From the NCBI RefSeq assembly GCF_900115345.1, contig NZ_FOWC01000018.1, positions 62,001 through 126,000 on the forward strand: DNA of 64,000 nucleotides. Direction: 5' to 3'. This document shows, in pieces, positions 34,901-42,520 of the stretch. Made by a program: the position numbers and the translations under genes. A model generated the notes under the pieces. The model was not told the DNA's origin, ran no database searches, and was given only the letters and a program-made list of their open reading frames with translations. The first letter of the stretch is position 1; each line of letters begins with the position of its first letter. The stretch is from Amycolatopsis rubida. GTDB lineage: Bacteria > Actinomycetota > Actinomycetes > Mycobacteriales > Pseudonocardiaceae.

Positions 34901-35333
34901 CACCAGGCTGCACCGGAAGCCGCAACCCGTGCTCCGCCAGCAACCGCCCGGCATACGCGTGATAGGTCAGCACCGTCGGCTCACCGGCGACCACAGTGGC
35001 CCGCAACGCACCCGAGGGATCGATTCGCTCCAGCAGCCCCGAACCGGCAAGCCGCCGCAACCGCGCCCGTACTCGCTCCCCGAGCTGACGCGCGGCTTTC
35101 CGGGTGAAGGTCAGGCCGAGCACCCGTTCCGGGCTCACGATCCCGTTAGCCACCAGCCACACCACGCGCGCGGCCATGGTTTCGGTCTTGCCCGCTCCAG
35201 CGCCCGCTACGACGAGCGACGGCTCGACCGGCGACGCGATCACCCGCGCCTGCTCGGGCGTCGGACGGTGCAGCCCCAGTGCGTCGGCGATTTCCGCCGG
35301 GCCGACCGGGTTGGCGAGCACCACCGGGCTCAC
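31965..35333 (-). CDS. adnB: AdnB: helicase-nuclease subunit (UvrD-like + RecB nuclease)
   Basis: 1122 residues, GTG start overlapping the adnA stop as GTGA. AdnAB is the actinobacterial double-strand-break end-resection motor. Superfamily 1 motifs are intact: Walker A GAGAGKT (residues 44-50), Ia TFTRKAARQLGERV, motif II LLDEYQDT, III GDPAQAIYGWRGA, and motif V/VI (TVHSAKGLEWE, CYVALTRSERALLV). The C-terminal RecB-type nuclease has GRMDAVYADPDG, VVDWKTG and QLGAYRLAW. An acidic linker (about 900-960) separates the two. Active both as motor and nuclease by sequence. Confidence 0.95.
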   Translation of the reverse strand: MSPVVLANPVGPAEIADALGLHRPTPEQARVIASPVEPSLVVAGAGAGKTETMAARVVWLVANGIVSPERVLGLTFTRKAARQLGERVRARLRRLAGSGLLERIDPSGALRATVVAGEPTVLTYHAYAGRLLAEHGLRLPVQPGVRLLSETSSWQLAHRVVSTWDNDLDTDRVPPTVTAQLLALAGELGEHLISTEKLGQYTEWLCEVIENAPRAKGQRASLPVKLQEVLAAQRFRLALLPLVEDYHRRKRAEGALDFADQMSLAAQLADGYPAVVAGERERYGAVLLDEYQDTGHAQRVLLRSLFGGVEHSPMPVTAVGDPAQAIYGWRGASAANLPRFTTDFPRRGEERLETAHEFGLLTSFRNPPEILELANAISEPLRQRGLGVERLRARNGAGPADIAVALLPDVRAEREWVADAMAQRWHAEKEESGKPPTAAVLVRRRADMAPIAAEMRMRGLPVEVVGLGGLLDEPEVADLVSTLRVLADPLAGSAAARLLTGARWRIAAADVAALWRRANELTSPEPRAKEGEEPELVAERAEQAGLIDAVDEPGAPERYSAAGYRRIRRLGAELTALRRRLDQSLPELVADVERTMLLDVESLARPGSAGRAHLDAFAEVVTDYAETAPTATLLSFVDYLNTAAHAEDGLTPGEVQVVPDRVQVLTVHSAKGLEWEVVAVPHLVAEVFPGKRRSSSWLRTSTALPAHLRGDAADLPKLQIAEGYDRKEVQEALELHEEGFVAREADEERRLCYVALTRSERALLVSGHWWNESSTRAKGPSIFLAEIAEVMNEADPPLGVVDVWAEEPEEGEENPLVADSRTAQWPVDPLGDRRSGMATGVDLLLAEMAALEEEPEAEPLPAADDDEIPLPPEPEEGEDYLPDDEYLEDDEDVIDPEDPDGWAADTDVLLAERARSQSTVDRVALPAQLSVSQLVDLASDADALAQRLRRPLPLPPNTFARRGTAFHSWLEQRFSGDRLLEIDDLPGAADVGEAPDTDFDALQEAFENSEWADRVPVAVEVPFSADVEGITLRGRMDAVYADPDGGWTVVDWKTGSVPSEERLPALAVQLGAYRLAWAALKKVPVERVRAAFHYVRHGHTLRPADLLDAEGLRALLRNVPQE

Positions 35334-38300
35334 GGTCCGGTCACCTGACGGCCTTCCGGACGCAGCGGGCAGCAACCGCGCGCTGGGCACCGGTCGCAGT
35401 CGGCGTTCTCGTGCGCCTGGTAGTCCGGGCCGACCGCGGCAGCCGCGGCCGAACGCACCAGTTCCAGCCACTCGCGCCCGTTGTCCTCGTCCATCGGCGG
35501 CTGATCCCGTTGGGTGGCCCCGGTTTTGTTGTTCCCCTTCGCGACATACACGAGTTTCGCGCCGCCGGGCGTCTTCTTGCCCTCGACCGCGCCCAGCAGC
35601 ACCGCCAGCTGGTACGCCGCGAGCTGCGGGTGCTTCTCCGCGTCCGCACCGGACACCGGGACCTTGCCGGTCTTGATGTCCACAATCACCGGACGGCCGT
35701 CCTTGTCCATCTCGACCCGGTCGACGCGCCCGCGCAGCAGCACGCGCACCTCTTGTCCGCCCATCGGCAACTCGACCTCGATGTCCTGCTCGACCCCGGC
35801 CTCGATCAGCTCCTGCCGGGACTTTTCCAGCCACGACACGAAGTTGCGCAGCATTTGCTCCACCCTGGACCGTTCGCGCCGGGAGAACCACGGCGCGCCA
35901 GCGTCCACGCGCACCCAGGCTTCGTCCAACGCGGCCTGGATCTGCTCCTCAGTGCTGCCGCCCGCAATCGCCTGCGCCAACCCATGTACGAGGGTTCCGG
36001 TCACCGCTGCCAACTGCGCCGGATCGCTGCCGCCGTGCCGTTCGATCAGCCAGCGAAGCGGGCACTTCACCAGAATCTCCACGGTGGACGGCGAGATCCG
36101 CATGAGGTCGCCCGGACCGTGCACCGGATCCTCGGTGGACGCTTCCATCAATCCGTACCAAGTGTCTGGATGCGCCCCCGGAACCCCAGCCGCGGCCAGC
36201 CGGGCGAGCTGTTTCGCCGCCCGCTTCCGGCGTTCCGGATCGGTCTTGTCGTCGCACACGACCTCGCGCAGTTCGCCGACCAATTCGGCCAGTACGAGCG
36301 ACCGGCCCGGCGGCTTCATCCGGGAGTCGAGCATGCCGTCGTCGGCGCCGTTCTCCTCAAGGTCGTCGAGGAACCGGGACGGCTGCTCGTCTTCCCCGGC
36401 CACCGCGGTCACCAGCAGCGTCCGGCGCGCCCGGCTCGCCGCGAGGTAGAACAGCCGCCGCTCCTCGGCGAGGATCGGCGCGACAGCGGACACCTTGTCG
36501 TGTTCGTCCACTCCGGACAGCAGATCGACCAGCCGCTCGACACCCAGCAACGACCCACGCAGCCGCAGGTCCGGCCACGCGCCCTCCTGCACCCCGGCGA
36601 CCGCCACCACTGTCCACTCTCGACCCGCCGACGCGTGCGCCGTCAGCAGGGAAACCCCTTCACCCGGAATCGCCGCCGGAGCCAGCGTGTCCCCCGCGAT
36701 GTTCTGCGACGACAGATAATCCGCGAACGCCGCGACGCTCGCCTTGGGCAACCGGTCGGCATACCGGCCAGCCGAGTCGAACAGCGCGACCACAGCGTCC
36801 AGGTCGCGATCAGCCTGCGCGCCAAGCGAGCCACCGCGATCCACCAACCGCAGCAATCGTTCCTGCAGCCCGCTCGCCTGCCACAGCTCCCACAGCACCT
36901 GCTCGACGCCTTCGCCGCGGCTCACCGCCTGATGCGTGACGCTCAACAGCTTGCCGACCCGCCGGACCGGCAACGCCTCGTTGTCAGCGAGACCGACGAG
37001 AATGTCCCCGCCGCGCAATGCTTCCACCAGCAGCTCGTCACTCGACCGCTGCCCGCCGCCAGCCAATTCCAGCCGGCGAAGACCACGCCGCAACCGGCGC
37101 AACGCCAACGGATCCGCCCCGCCGAGCGAGGAGGACAGCACCATCTCCGCGATATCGACGTCCAGCAATTCCGGCTCCGCCGCGATCCGCAATACCGCCA
37201 GCAACGGCCGTACCGCGGAGTGCTTCGCCAACGGCAGTTCCTCGGTAGCCGAACCGATCGGCACTCCAGCGGCACGCAAGGCACGTTGGAGCACAAGAAA
37301 AGTCCGCGCCGGAGAACGGACCAGCACCGCCATCTCCGACCACGGCACCCCGTCGACGAGATGCGCCCGACGAAGCTGATCAGCGATCCAGCCTGCCTCC
37401 GCGGCCGGCGTCGGCATCAGCCGGACCCGCACTCTGCCGCCGCGTTTCCCCTGCGGCGTCGCCAACTTCCGATGCGGCGAGGCACCAGGCAACGTCGCAC
37501 CGAGCTTCGCGACCGCCGCCCGGACCGTCGGAGCGAGCCGGTGCGAGGTGGTCAGCAGGACCGTCCGGTCGCCGTCGTTGTCGGAATCGGCGAACAGCTT
37601 CGGGTCCGCGCCGCGGAAGGAAAACACCGACTGGTCCGGATCGCCGGCCACCACGAACTCCTCCGCGGTGTGCCCGATCGTGCGGATCAGCTGAACCTGC
37701 AACGGATCCAGGTGGTGCGCGTCGTCCACGAACAAATGCCGGACCCGGCCGCGCTCGCGTTCGCGCAACTCCTCGTCGTCCTCCAGCGCGAGCAACGCCG
37801 ACGTCACCAGCTCGGCGGCGTCGAGCGCGGGAGCGGCAGGCAGGCCGAGCGCGTTGCCGCCCGCCCCCTGCAGCTGGGTGACCTCCTCGTACTGCGCCCA
37901 GAACTGCCCCGCGGCGACCCACTCCTCGCGGTCCTGGCGATGCCCGAGTTCGGCCAGGTCCTCCGGCCCGAGCCCGCGCTCGGCCGCCCGCATCAGCAGG
38001 TCGCGCAGCTCCTCGGCGAACCCGGGCACGGTCAGCGCCGGACGCAGCTGCTCCGGCCAGCCGGTCGCGCCCTCCTCCAGGTCGCCCTCCAGCAGCTCAC
38101 GCACGACGACGTCCTGCTCGGCCCCGGCCAGCAACCGCGGCGGCGGCAGTTCCTCGGCGCGGGCCTCCAGGCGCAACAACGAAAACGCATACGAATGCAC
38201 TGTGCGCACCAGTGGTTCACTCACCGTGCGCGGCAGCGGAGACTCCTGATCCGGGTCCGACGTGAGCCGCCGCGTGAGGTCGGCCCGCAGCGCGTCGGCC

Positions 38301-38542
38301 GCCCGGCGGGACGTCGTGAGCAGCAGCACGCTCTCCGGATCCGCCCCCTCGGCGATCCGGCGCGCGGCAGCGGTGGCGAGCAACGCCGTCTTGCCCGTTC
38401 CCGGCCCGCCGAGCACACGGCGGAATCCAGCGGGTGCCGACAGCAGCCGCCGAGCGTCCTCGTCCCAGGTGAACGTGGGTGCGGCGGGGACCGGCGGGCG
38501 CACCAGCCGCGCCTGCCCGTTTCCCGCTCTCCGCACGTGCAC
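35330..38542 (-). CDS. adnA: AdnA: helicase-nuclease subunit
   Basis: About 1070 residues with a UvrD-like motor and RecB-type nuclease. Walker A is GGPGTGKT; motif II reads VDDAHHLD rather than DExQ, typical of the less dominant AdnA motor; VVAGDPDQSVFSFRGAD is motif III. The nuclease has GRVDRVEMDKDG, IVDIKTGK and QLAAYQLAV, and the end has CDRCPARGCCPL, a probable iron-sulfur cluster with an upstream Cys. I chose the GTG at 38542 (MHVRRAGNGQ); in-frame starts up to 38590 exist. Order adnA-adnB is as in mycobacteria. Confidence 0.92.
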   Translation of the reverse strand: MHVRRAGNGQARLVRPPVPAAPTFTWDEDARRLLSAPAGFRRVLGGPGTGKTALLATAAARRIAEGADPESVLLLTTSRRAADALRADLTRRLTSDPDQESPLPRTVSEPLVRTVHSYAFSLLRLEARAEELPPPRLLAGAEQDVVVRELLEGDLEEGATGWPEQLRPALTVPGFAEELRDLLMRAAERGLGPEDLAELGHRQDREEWVAAGQFWAQYEEVTQLQGAGGNALGLPAAPALDAAELVTSALLALEDDEELRERERGRVRHLFVDDAHHLDPLQVQLIRTIGHTAEEFVVAGDPDQSVFSFRGADPKLFADSDNDGDRTVLLTTSHRLAPTVRAAVAKLGATLPGASPHRKLATPQGKRGGRVRVRLMPTPAAEAGWIADQLRRAHLVDGVPWSEMAVLVRSPARTFLVLQRALRAAGVPIGSATEELPLAKHSAVRPLLAVLRIAAEPELLDVDIAEMVLSSSLGGADPLALRRLRRGLRRLELAGGGQRSSDELLVEALRGGDILVGLADNEALPVRRVGKLLSVTHQAVSRGEGVEQVLWELWQASGLQERLLRLVDRGGSLGAQADRDLDAVVALFDSAGRYADRLPKASVAAFADYLSSQNIAGDTLAPAAIPGEGVSLLTAHASAGREWTVVAVAGVQEGAWPDLRLRGSLLGVERLVDLLSGVDEHDKVSAVAPILAEERRLFYLAASRARRTLLVTAVAGEDEQPSRFLDDLEENGADDGMLDSRMKPPGRSLVLAELVGELREVVCDDKTDPERRKRAAKQLARLAAAGVPGAHPDTWYGLMEASTEDPVHGPGDLMRISPSTVEILVKCPLRWLIERHGGSDPAQLAAVTGTLVHGLAQAIAGGSTEEQIQAALDEAWVRVDAGAPWFSRRERSRVEQMLRNFVSWLEKSRQELIEAGVEQDIEVELPMGGQEVRVLLRGRVDRVEMDKDGRPVIVDIKTGKVPVSGADAEKHPQLAAYQLAVLLGAVEGKKTPGGAKLVYVAKGNNKTGATQRDQPPMDEDNGREWLELVRSAAAAAVGPDYQAHENADCDRCPARGCCPLRPEGRQVTGP

Positions 38543-38619
38543 ATCAGCGATGGAACCATGCCCGCTCACCCGGGTGGCGCACCGGCACACCCCTCGGCGG
38601 GACTATCATCTGCCGGGTC

Positions 38620-38949
38620 ATGAACGACGAACTGCACGAGCGGATACGCGCAGTCATCGCCGACGTACCGGCGGGGACAGTCGCGACGTACGGTGACGTC
38701 GCAGCGCTCTCCGGTGCTCCCTCTCCGCGCATGGTCGGCCGCGCCCTCGCCGAGGACGGCCACGACCTGCCCTGGCACCGCATCCTCCGCGCGAACGGGA
38801 CCCCCGCGCCGCATCTGCTGCACGAACAGCTGGAGCGACTGCGCGCCGAGGGCGTGCTCGCGGACGGCGAGAAGGTGGACCTGCGGAAGTACCGCTGGCG
38901 ACCGGACGGCGACGAGCCCGGCGAGGACGAGCCGCCCGGCTTGTTCTAG
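38620..38949 (+). CDS. Alkyltransferase-like (ATL) DNA-binding protein
   Basis: 109 residues. It has the MGMT DNA-binding domain (IADVPAGTVATYGDVAALSG and PRMVGRALAED) but the catalytic PCHR motif is PWHR, so it cannot transfer alkyl groups. ATL proteins bind O6-alkylguanine and direct nucleotide excision repair to it. The homologue in M. tuberculosis (Rv3204) also lies beside adnAB. Divergent from adnA with a short intergenic region; followed by a hairpin terminator 30 bp downstream. Confidence 0.92.
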   Translation: MNDELHERIRAVIADVPAGTVATYGDVAALSGAPSPRMVGRALAEDGHDLPWHRILRANGTPAPHLLHEQLERLRAEGVLADGEKVDLRKYRWRPDGDEPGEDEPPGLF

Positions 38950-38979
38950 AGCTTCCGCACGACCGCACTCCGGCAGAAG

Positions 38980-39022
38980 TACGTGAGGGGAACCCTGATT
39001 CCTTCAGGGTTCCCCTCACGTA
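38980..39022 (+). terminator. Hairpin terminator after the ATL gene
   Basis: Perfect 19-bp stem TACGTGAGGGGAACCCTGA (38980-38998) and its complement (39004-39022) with a TTCCT loop, 31 bp past the ATL stop. Member of the CGTGA hairpin family; GTGAGGGGAACCCTG recurs exactly at 55506-55520. Confidence 0.85.
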
Positions 39023-39048
39023 CCTCCGCAGCGCACCCACGCCGACGC

Positions 39049-39272
39049 CGCCTCCCGGGCGACCAGCCTCGTACTCCGGCTCCCGGACAACCGCTCTCGC
39101 GCGACGCCTCCCGGACAACCGCTTCCGCACGACGGCTCCCAGGCGACCGCTTCCGCACAACGCCTCCCGGGCGACCAGCCTCGTACTCCGGTTCCCGGAC
39201 AACCGCTTCCGCACGACGCCTCCCGGACAACCGCTTCCGCACGACGCCTCCCGAGCGACCGCTCTCGCACGA
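39049..39272. repeat. 28-bp tandem array with 112-bp higher-order repeat
   Basis: Eight contiguous 28-bp units starting CG(C/G)(C/T)TCCC. Units 1 and 5 are identical, units 3 and 7 are identical, and units 2/6 and 4/8 are close, so four units (112 bp) have been duplicated as a block (39049-39160 and 39161-39272). The period is not a multiple of three and no spacers separate the units. Noncoding. Confidence 0.9.
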
Positions 39273-39320
39273 CGGGCTTGCGGGCGGCGCTGCGGCCCTG
39301 CAGGCATCCGCGCCGATGCG

Positions 39321-39349
39321 GCATTGGGTGCCTCAGCTGCACCCAATGT
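39321..39349. repeat. ATTGGGTGC hairpin
   Basis: GCATTGGGTGC (39321-39331) and GCACCCAATGT (39339-39349) pair at 10 of 11 positions around a 7-base loop. The preceding CGATGCGGCATTGGGTGC is nearly the same as CGATGCCGCATTGGGTGC ending at 30007, so this is a dispersed element. Confidence 0.65.
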
Positions 39350-39418
39350 GGCGTTCGATGCGCCCAGCGCGCCCCATGATGCTCCTGTGACCACCAGGCC
39401 GCCCGGGCAGTCTCACAG

Positions 39419-39481
39419 TTGTCAAAGGGTGAGGTGGTGGAATGCGGCTGGGTTGTCAAGGGTGAGGTGGTGGAATGCGGC
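39419..39481. repeat. Direct duplication of about 30 bp
   Basis: TTGTCAAAGGGTGAGGTGGTGGAATGCGGC (39419-39448) is repeated, minus one A, at 39453-39481. The two copies are four bases apart. No gene covers them; they lie upstream of the siderophore-interacting protein gene. Confidence 0.85.
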
Positions 39482-39573
39482 GAGGTCTGCTGAGGTATGG
39501 GGGCGCAACCTGGCTCCGGCCCGGAAACCGTGGCGTCCGCCATCCTCCGCAGCCATAGCCCGCCCCGCCATTT

Positions 39574-39592
39574 TTAGGTTAGCCTCACCTCA
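39574..39592 (+). promoter_or_regulatory. Iron box (DtxR/IdeR operator)
   Basis: TTAGGTTAGCCTCACCTCA matches the 19-bp DtxR/IdeR consensus TTAGGTTAGSCTAACCTAA at 17 positions. It touches the ATG at 39592, so the regulator would block both transcription and the start region. Iron-replete repression of the siderophore-interacting protein is expected. Confidence 0.88.
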
Positions 39593-40413
39593 TGAGCGTC
39601 CTGACTTACCACCCCGGCAGGGTCACCGCGGTCCGGCGGGTCACCCCGCACATGGCCCGGGTCACCTTCGACTGCCCGGGTCTCGCGGCGGCGGGCCCGG
39701 CGGCGCCGGACGCGTACGTGAAGGTGTTCTTCCCGCTCCCCGGGCACGAGGAGCCGCACCTGCCGCCCGCCGAGATGGGTGAGGACGACGTCCTGTCCTG
39801 GTACCGCCGGTACCTCGCGATGCCCGACGACGTCCGGCCGCCGATGCGGACGTACACGGTGCGCGCGGCGCGTCCGGAGAGCGGCGAGGTGGACGTCGAC
39901 TTCGTGCTGCACGAGGAAAGCGGCGGCCCGGCGTCGACCTGGGCCGGGCAGGCGGAGGTCGGCGGCCGGGTGGCGTTCCTCGGGCCGCACGGGCTGTACG
40001 ACGTGCCGGACGGGACGACGTGGCAACTGCTGGTCGGCGACGAGACCGCGCTGCCGGCGATCGGCGGGATCCTTGAGCGGCTGCCGCAGTCGGCGCGCGC
40101 GTCGGTGTACGTCGAGATTCCGGACCGCGCGGAACGACAGACCTTCGAGACCAACGGTGCGGTCGAGGTGCACTGGGTGGTCCGCGGTGCGCGTACGCAC
40201 GGCGAAGCCCTCGTAGACGCCGTACGCGCGGCCGAGCTGCCTAACGGCACGCCGTACGCGTGGGTCTCCGGAGAAGCAGGCGTCGTGAAGCTCGTTCGGC
40301 GGCACCTTCTCCGCGAACGCGGCTTCGACAAGACAGCCATCTGCTTCACCGGCTACTGGCGACAAGGCCTCAGCGAAGAAGCCGCGGGGCGGCAGCAGGC
40401 CGAAGCGTCTTAA
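39592..40413 (+). CDS. Siderophore-interacting protein (ferric-siderophore reductase, ViuB/SIP family)
   Basis: 273 residues. SIP flavoproteins use NAD(P)H to reduce ferric siderophore in the cytoplasm and free the iron. The FAD motif RTYTVR is followed by the FAD-contacting VDVDFVLHEESGGPASTWAGQA, AFLGPHGLYDVP, LLVGDETALPAIGGILERLP and the NAD-site VSGEAGVVKLVRRHL. Preceded directly by an iron box, with no room for a conventional leader, so translation is probably leaderless or nearly so. It overlaps the convergent HemD-like gene by four bases. Confidence 0.93.
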   Translation: MSVLTYHPGRVTAVRRVTPHMARVTFDCPGLAAAGPAAPDAYVKVFFPLPGHEEPHLPPAEMGEDDVLSWYRRYLAMPDDVRPPMRTYTVRAARPESGEVDVDFVLHEESGGPASTWAGQAEVGGRVAFLGPHGLYDVPDGTTWQLLVGDETALPAIGGILERLPQSARASVYVEIPDRAERQTFETNGAVEVHWVVRGARTHGEALVDAVRAAELPNGTPYAWVSGEAGVVKLVRRHLLRERGFDKTAICFTGYWRQGLSEEAAGRQQAEAS

Positions 40414-41216
40414 CCGAGCTTCGCGACCACCAGCTTCACCAACGCGCCGAGCCGCTGACGCTCCGGCTGCAACGTGCTGATCCCGGCTGTCTCCAACGGT
40501 GCCGCGGTCACCGGGCCAACGCACGCGCAGACGACCGTGCCACCGCGCAGGATCTCGCGCAGCTCCGTGCCGTGGCCGGATTCGTCGGCGAGAGTCAGGA
40601 AGTTCGTCGCGGCCGGGGCGCTGGTGAAGACCAACGCGGCCAGTTCTCCGGACAGCACCTCGTGGATCAACGAGAACACCGGCTCCGGATTCGGCGGTGT
40701 GTGCCAGCGGTAAGGCTGCACGGCGAGGACCGACGCCCCGGCCGCGGCGAGCGGCTCGGTGAACTCCGGCAACGGCGCGCCGTGCAGTTGCAGCGCGACG
40801 CGTGCGCCCCCGACACCGGCTTCGGTGAGCGCGCCGAACAGCTCGTCGTTGGTTTCGCTGGGCGCGGAGTACTCCTCACGCAGGCCGACGCCCCGCACCG
40901 CGCCCACCGCTTTCGGCCCGCGCGCGAAGATGCGCGACCCGGCCAGGGCGTCCAGCAGCGCCTCGCGAAGTCCCCAGCCCTCGGCGGCGTCGAGCCAGCC
41001 GCGGAACCCGGCTCCGGTGGTGACCGCAGTGAGGTCGACCGGCGCGGCGAGCACGGCTTCGGTGCCGCGGCGCAGTTCCGGATCGTCGGCCAGCGGGACG
41101 ATCGTGATCGTCGGCGCGTGCCGCACTTCCGCGCCGTGCCGGAGCAACGCGCCGATCAGGTCGTCCGCGCGCCGCTCGGCCGTGACGCCGATCCGCACGC
41201 CGTCCAGCTCACCCAT
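40410..41216 (-). CDS. Uroporphyrinogen-III synthase-like protein
   Basis: 268 residues of the HemD fold (MGELDGVRIGVTAERRADDL; VFTSAPAATNFLTLADESG; VVCACVGPVTAAPLETAGI). HemD closes the tetrapyrrole ring for heme, siroheme and cobalamin. However it is strikingly like the HemD half of NnaR at 46767-45640 (e.g. GFRGWLDAAEGWGL vs GFRGWIEAAEGWGL; SETNDELFGAL vs SESSAELLQYL) and other heme genes are absent. It may therefore be a truncated NnaR paralogue with a regulatory or siroheme-related role. Confidence 0.75.
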   Translation of the reverse strand: MGELDGVRIGVTAERRADDLIGALLRHGAEVRHAPTITIVPLADDPELRRGTEAVLAAPVDLTAVTTGAGFRGWLDAAEGWGLREALLDALAGSRIFARGPKAVGAVRGVGLREEYSAPSETNDELFGALTEAGVGGARVALQLHGAPLPEFTEPLAAAGASVLAVQPYRWHTPPNPEPVFSLIHEVLSGELAALVFTSAPAATNFLTLADESGHGTELREILRGGTVVCACVGPVTAAPLETAGISTLQPERQRLGALVKLVVAKLG

Positions 41217-41480
41217 TCGCTTGCCTCATCTCTCACGAAACCCGCCGGGCTGCCCACAGCACACCGCCCGAGAAACCTCCACGCCACTCCGCCGCAGCGC
41301 CCCGCCCAGCTCACCTCTCTACTCGTCCCATTCCGGCGAAGCCGTGCCGGCCAGCCGAGCCCCGCCACTGCCATCTCCGCGCCGCAGCAACACCCTGATC
41401 AGCTCACCCCATCTCCGGCGAAGACGTGCCGGGCAGCCAGCCGAACCCACGCACTACGCCGCGACACCACTCCGTCCAGC
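41217..41480. other. Noncoding stretch with degenerate repeats
   Basis: About 260 bp with no gene. The start of the HemD-like gene region (CGTCCAGCTCACCCATTCGC near 41200) recurs in altered form at about 41305, 41399 and 41472 (each has CAGCTCA(C/T)C), and the stretch CCGGCGAAG(C/A)CGTGCCGG appears twice. These look like old, decayed tandem copies of roughly 75-100 bp. Confidence 0.5.
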
Positions 41481-42458
41481 TCATCCATATGCCTGCCCCA
41501 TCTCCCGGATCGCCGCCGCCAGCTCCATCCGCAGCTCCTCTGGCGCGAGCACCTCCAGATGCGGTCCGAACCGCAGCAGTTCGCCGATCGCCGCTTCGCC
41601 CGGTTCGACCGGCAGGTCGATCGTCAACCATCCGTCGCTGTCCGGTTCCGCTCCGGCGGCGACTGCCTCGCGAAGCGCGCGAGCGCCGACGCTGCCCACG
41701 TAGAACGGTACGAGAGCTTGGGCCCGCGGCGAGAGGCGGACTGTCGCCTTTCGGGGGTACATCCGGCGTTCGAACTGCTCCGACCACTCCTGCCAGTAAC
41801 GAGCGAGGTCGAATTCCGCCGGTCGCTCGAACTCCTCGCCGAGGTCGGTCAGCTCGTGGATGCGCGAAATCCGGTAGGTGCGATCGGTCCCCTCGCACCG
41901 GGCGGCGAGGTACCAGTTGCCTGCTTTGAGGATCAGCCCGAGCGGCTCCAGCACTCGCTCGACCTCGCGCTGACCCCACCGTTCGTACCGGACGCGGATC
42001 CGCCGCGCGGCCCACACCGCGTCCGCGACCGCCGACAGCGCCGGCAGGCTTTCGATGCCGCGATGCCAGCCGGGAACGTCGAGGTAGAACCGTTCGGCGA
42101 CACGACCGGCGCGGCCGCGCAGCTCGTGGGGCAACGCGGCGTACAGCTTGAGCTGCGCCGCTGCCAGCACCGTGCCGAGCCCCAGCTCCGCGGCCGCCAC
42201 CGGAAGTCCGGCCAGCGCCAGCGACTGGGCTTCGTCCTCGTTCAGACCGGTCAGCCGGGTCCGGTAGCCGTCGACGAGCTGGTAGCCGCCACTGCGGCCG
42301 CGATCGGCGTACACCGGCACGCCCGAGGCCGACAGCGCCTCGATGTCCCGGTACACCGTCCGGACCGAAACCTCCAGCTCAGCGGCCAGTTCCTCGGCGG
42401 TCATCCGGCCGCGGTCCTGCAGCAGGAGAAGCACGGTGAGCAAACGGCCGGCACGCAT
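41481..42458 (-). CDS. WYL domain transcriptional regulator (YafY type)
   Basis: 325 residues. An N-terminal helix-turn-helix (MRAGRLLTVLLLLQDRGRMTAEELAAELEVSVRTVYRDIEALS) is followed by a WYL domain (IRVRYERWGQREVERVLEPLGLILKAGNWYLAARCEG) and a WCX-like C-terminus (WLTIDLPVEPGEAAIGELLRFG). WYL regulators bind ligands or nucleic acid through the WYL core. It is divergent from a DUF3224 gene, a frequent pairing, with a palindrome at 42477-42501 between them as the likely operator. Confidence 0.9.
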   Translation of the reverse strand: MRAGRLLTVLLLLQDRGRMTAEELAAELEVSVRTVYRDIEALSASGVPVYADRGRSGGYQLVDGYRTRLTGLNEDEAQSLALAGLPVAAAELGLGTVLAAAQLKLYAALPHELRGRAGRVAERFYLDVPGWHRGIESLPALSAVADAVWAARRIRVRYERWGQREVERVLEPLGLILKAGNWYLAARCEGTDRTYRISRIHELTDLGEEFERPAEFDLARYWQEWSEQFERRMYPRKATVRLSPRAQALVPFYVGSVGARALREAVAAGAEPDSDGWLTIDLPVEPGEAAIGELLRFGPHLEVLAPEELRMELAAAIREMGQAYG

Positions 42459-42476
42459 GCGGCAAGTATGACTGAA

Positions 42477-42501
42477 ATACCTGACACAAGATGGCAGGTA
42501 T
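42477..42501. promoter_or_regulatory. Operator between the WYL regulator and DUF3224 gene
   Basis: ATACCTG (42477-42483) and CAGGTAT (42495-42501) are perfect inverted arms with an 11-bp spacer; the pattern ATACCTGxCA...TGxCAGGTAT extends the symmetry to ten bases per side. It lies 19 bp from the regulator start, so it can control both genes. Confidence 0.75.
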
Positions 42502-42520
42502 GGGTGATGGGGTGAGCGGC

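Noticed and set aside
39049..39272. 28-bp repeats as a CRISPR array
   Set aside because: Units are directly contiguous with no spacers, there are no cas genes, and a 112-bp higher-order period shows plain tandem duplication.
38654..39394. 246-codon minus-strand frame over the ATL gene and the repeats
   Set aside because: Arg/Gly-rich repeat translation that overlaps a real gene antisense and ignores the 28-bp phase.
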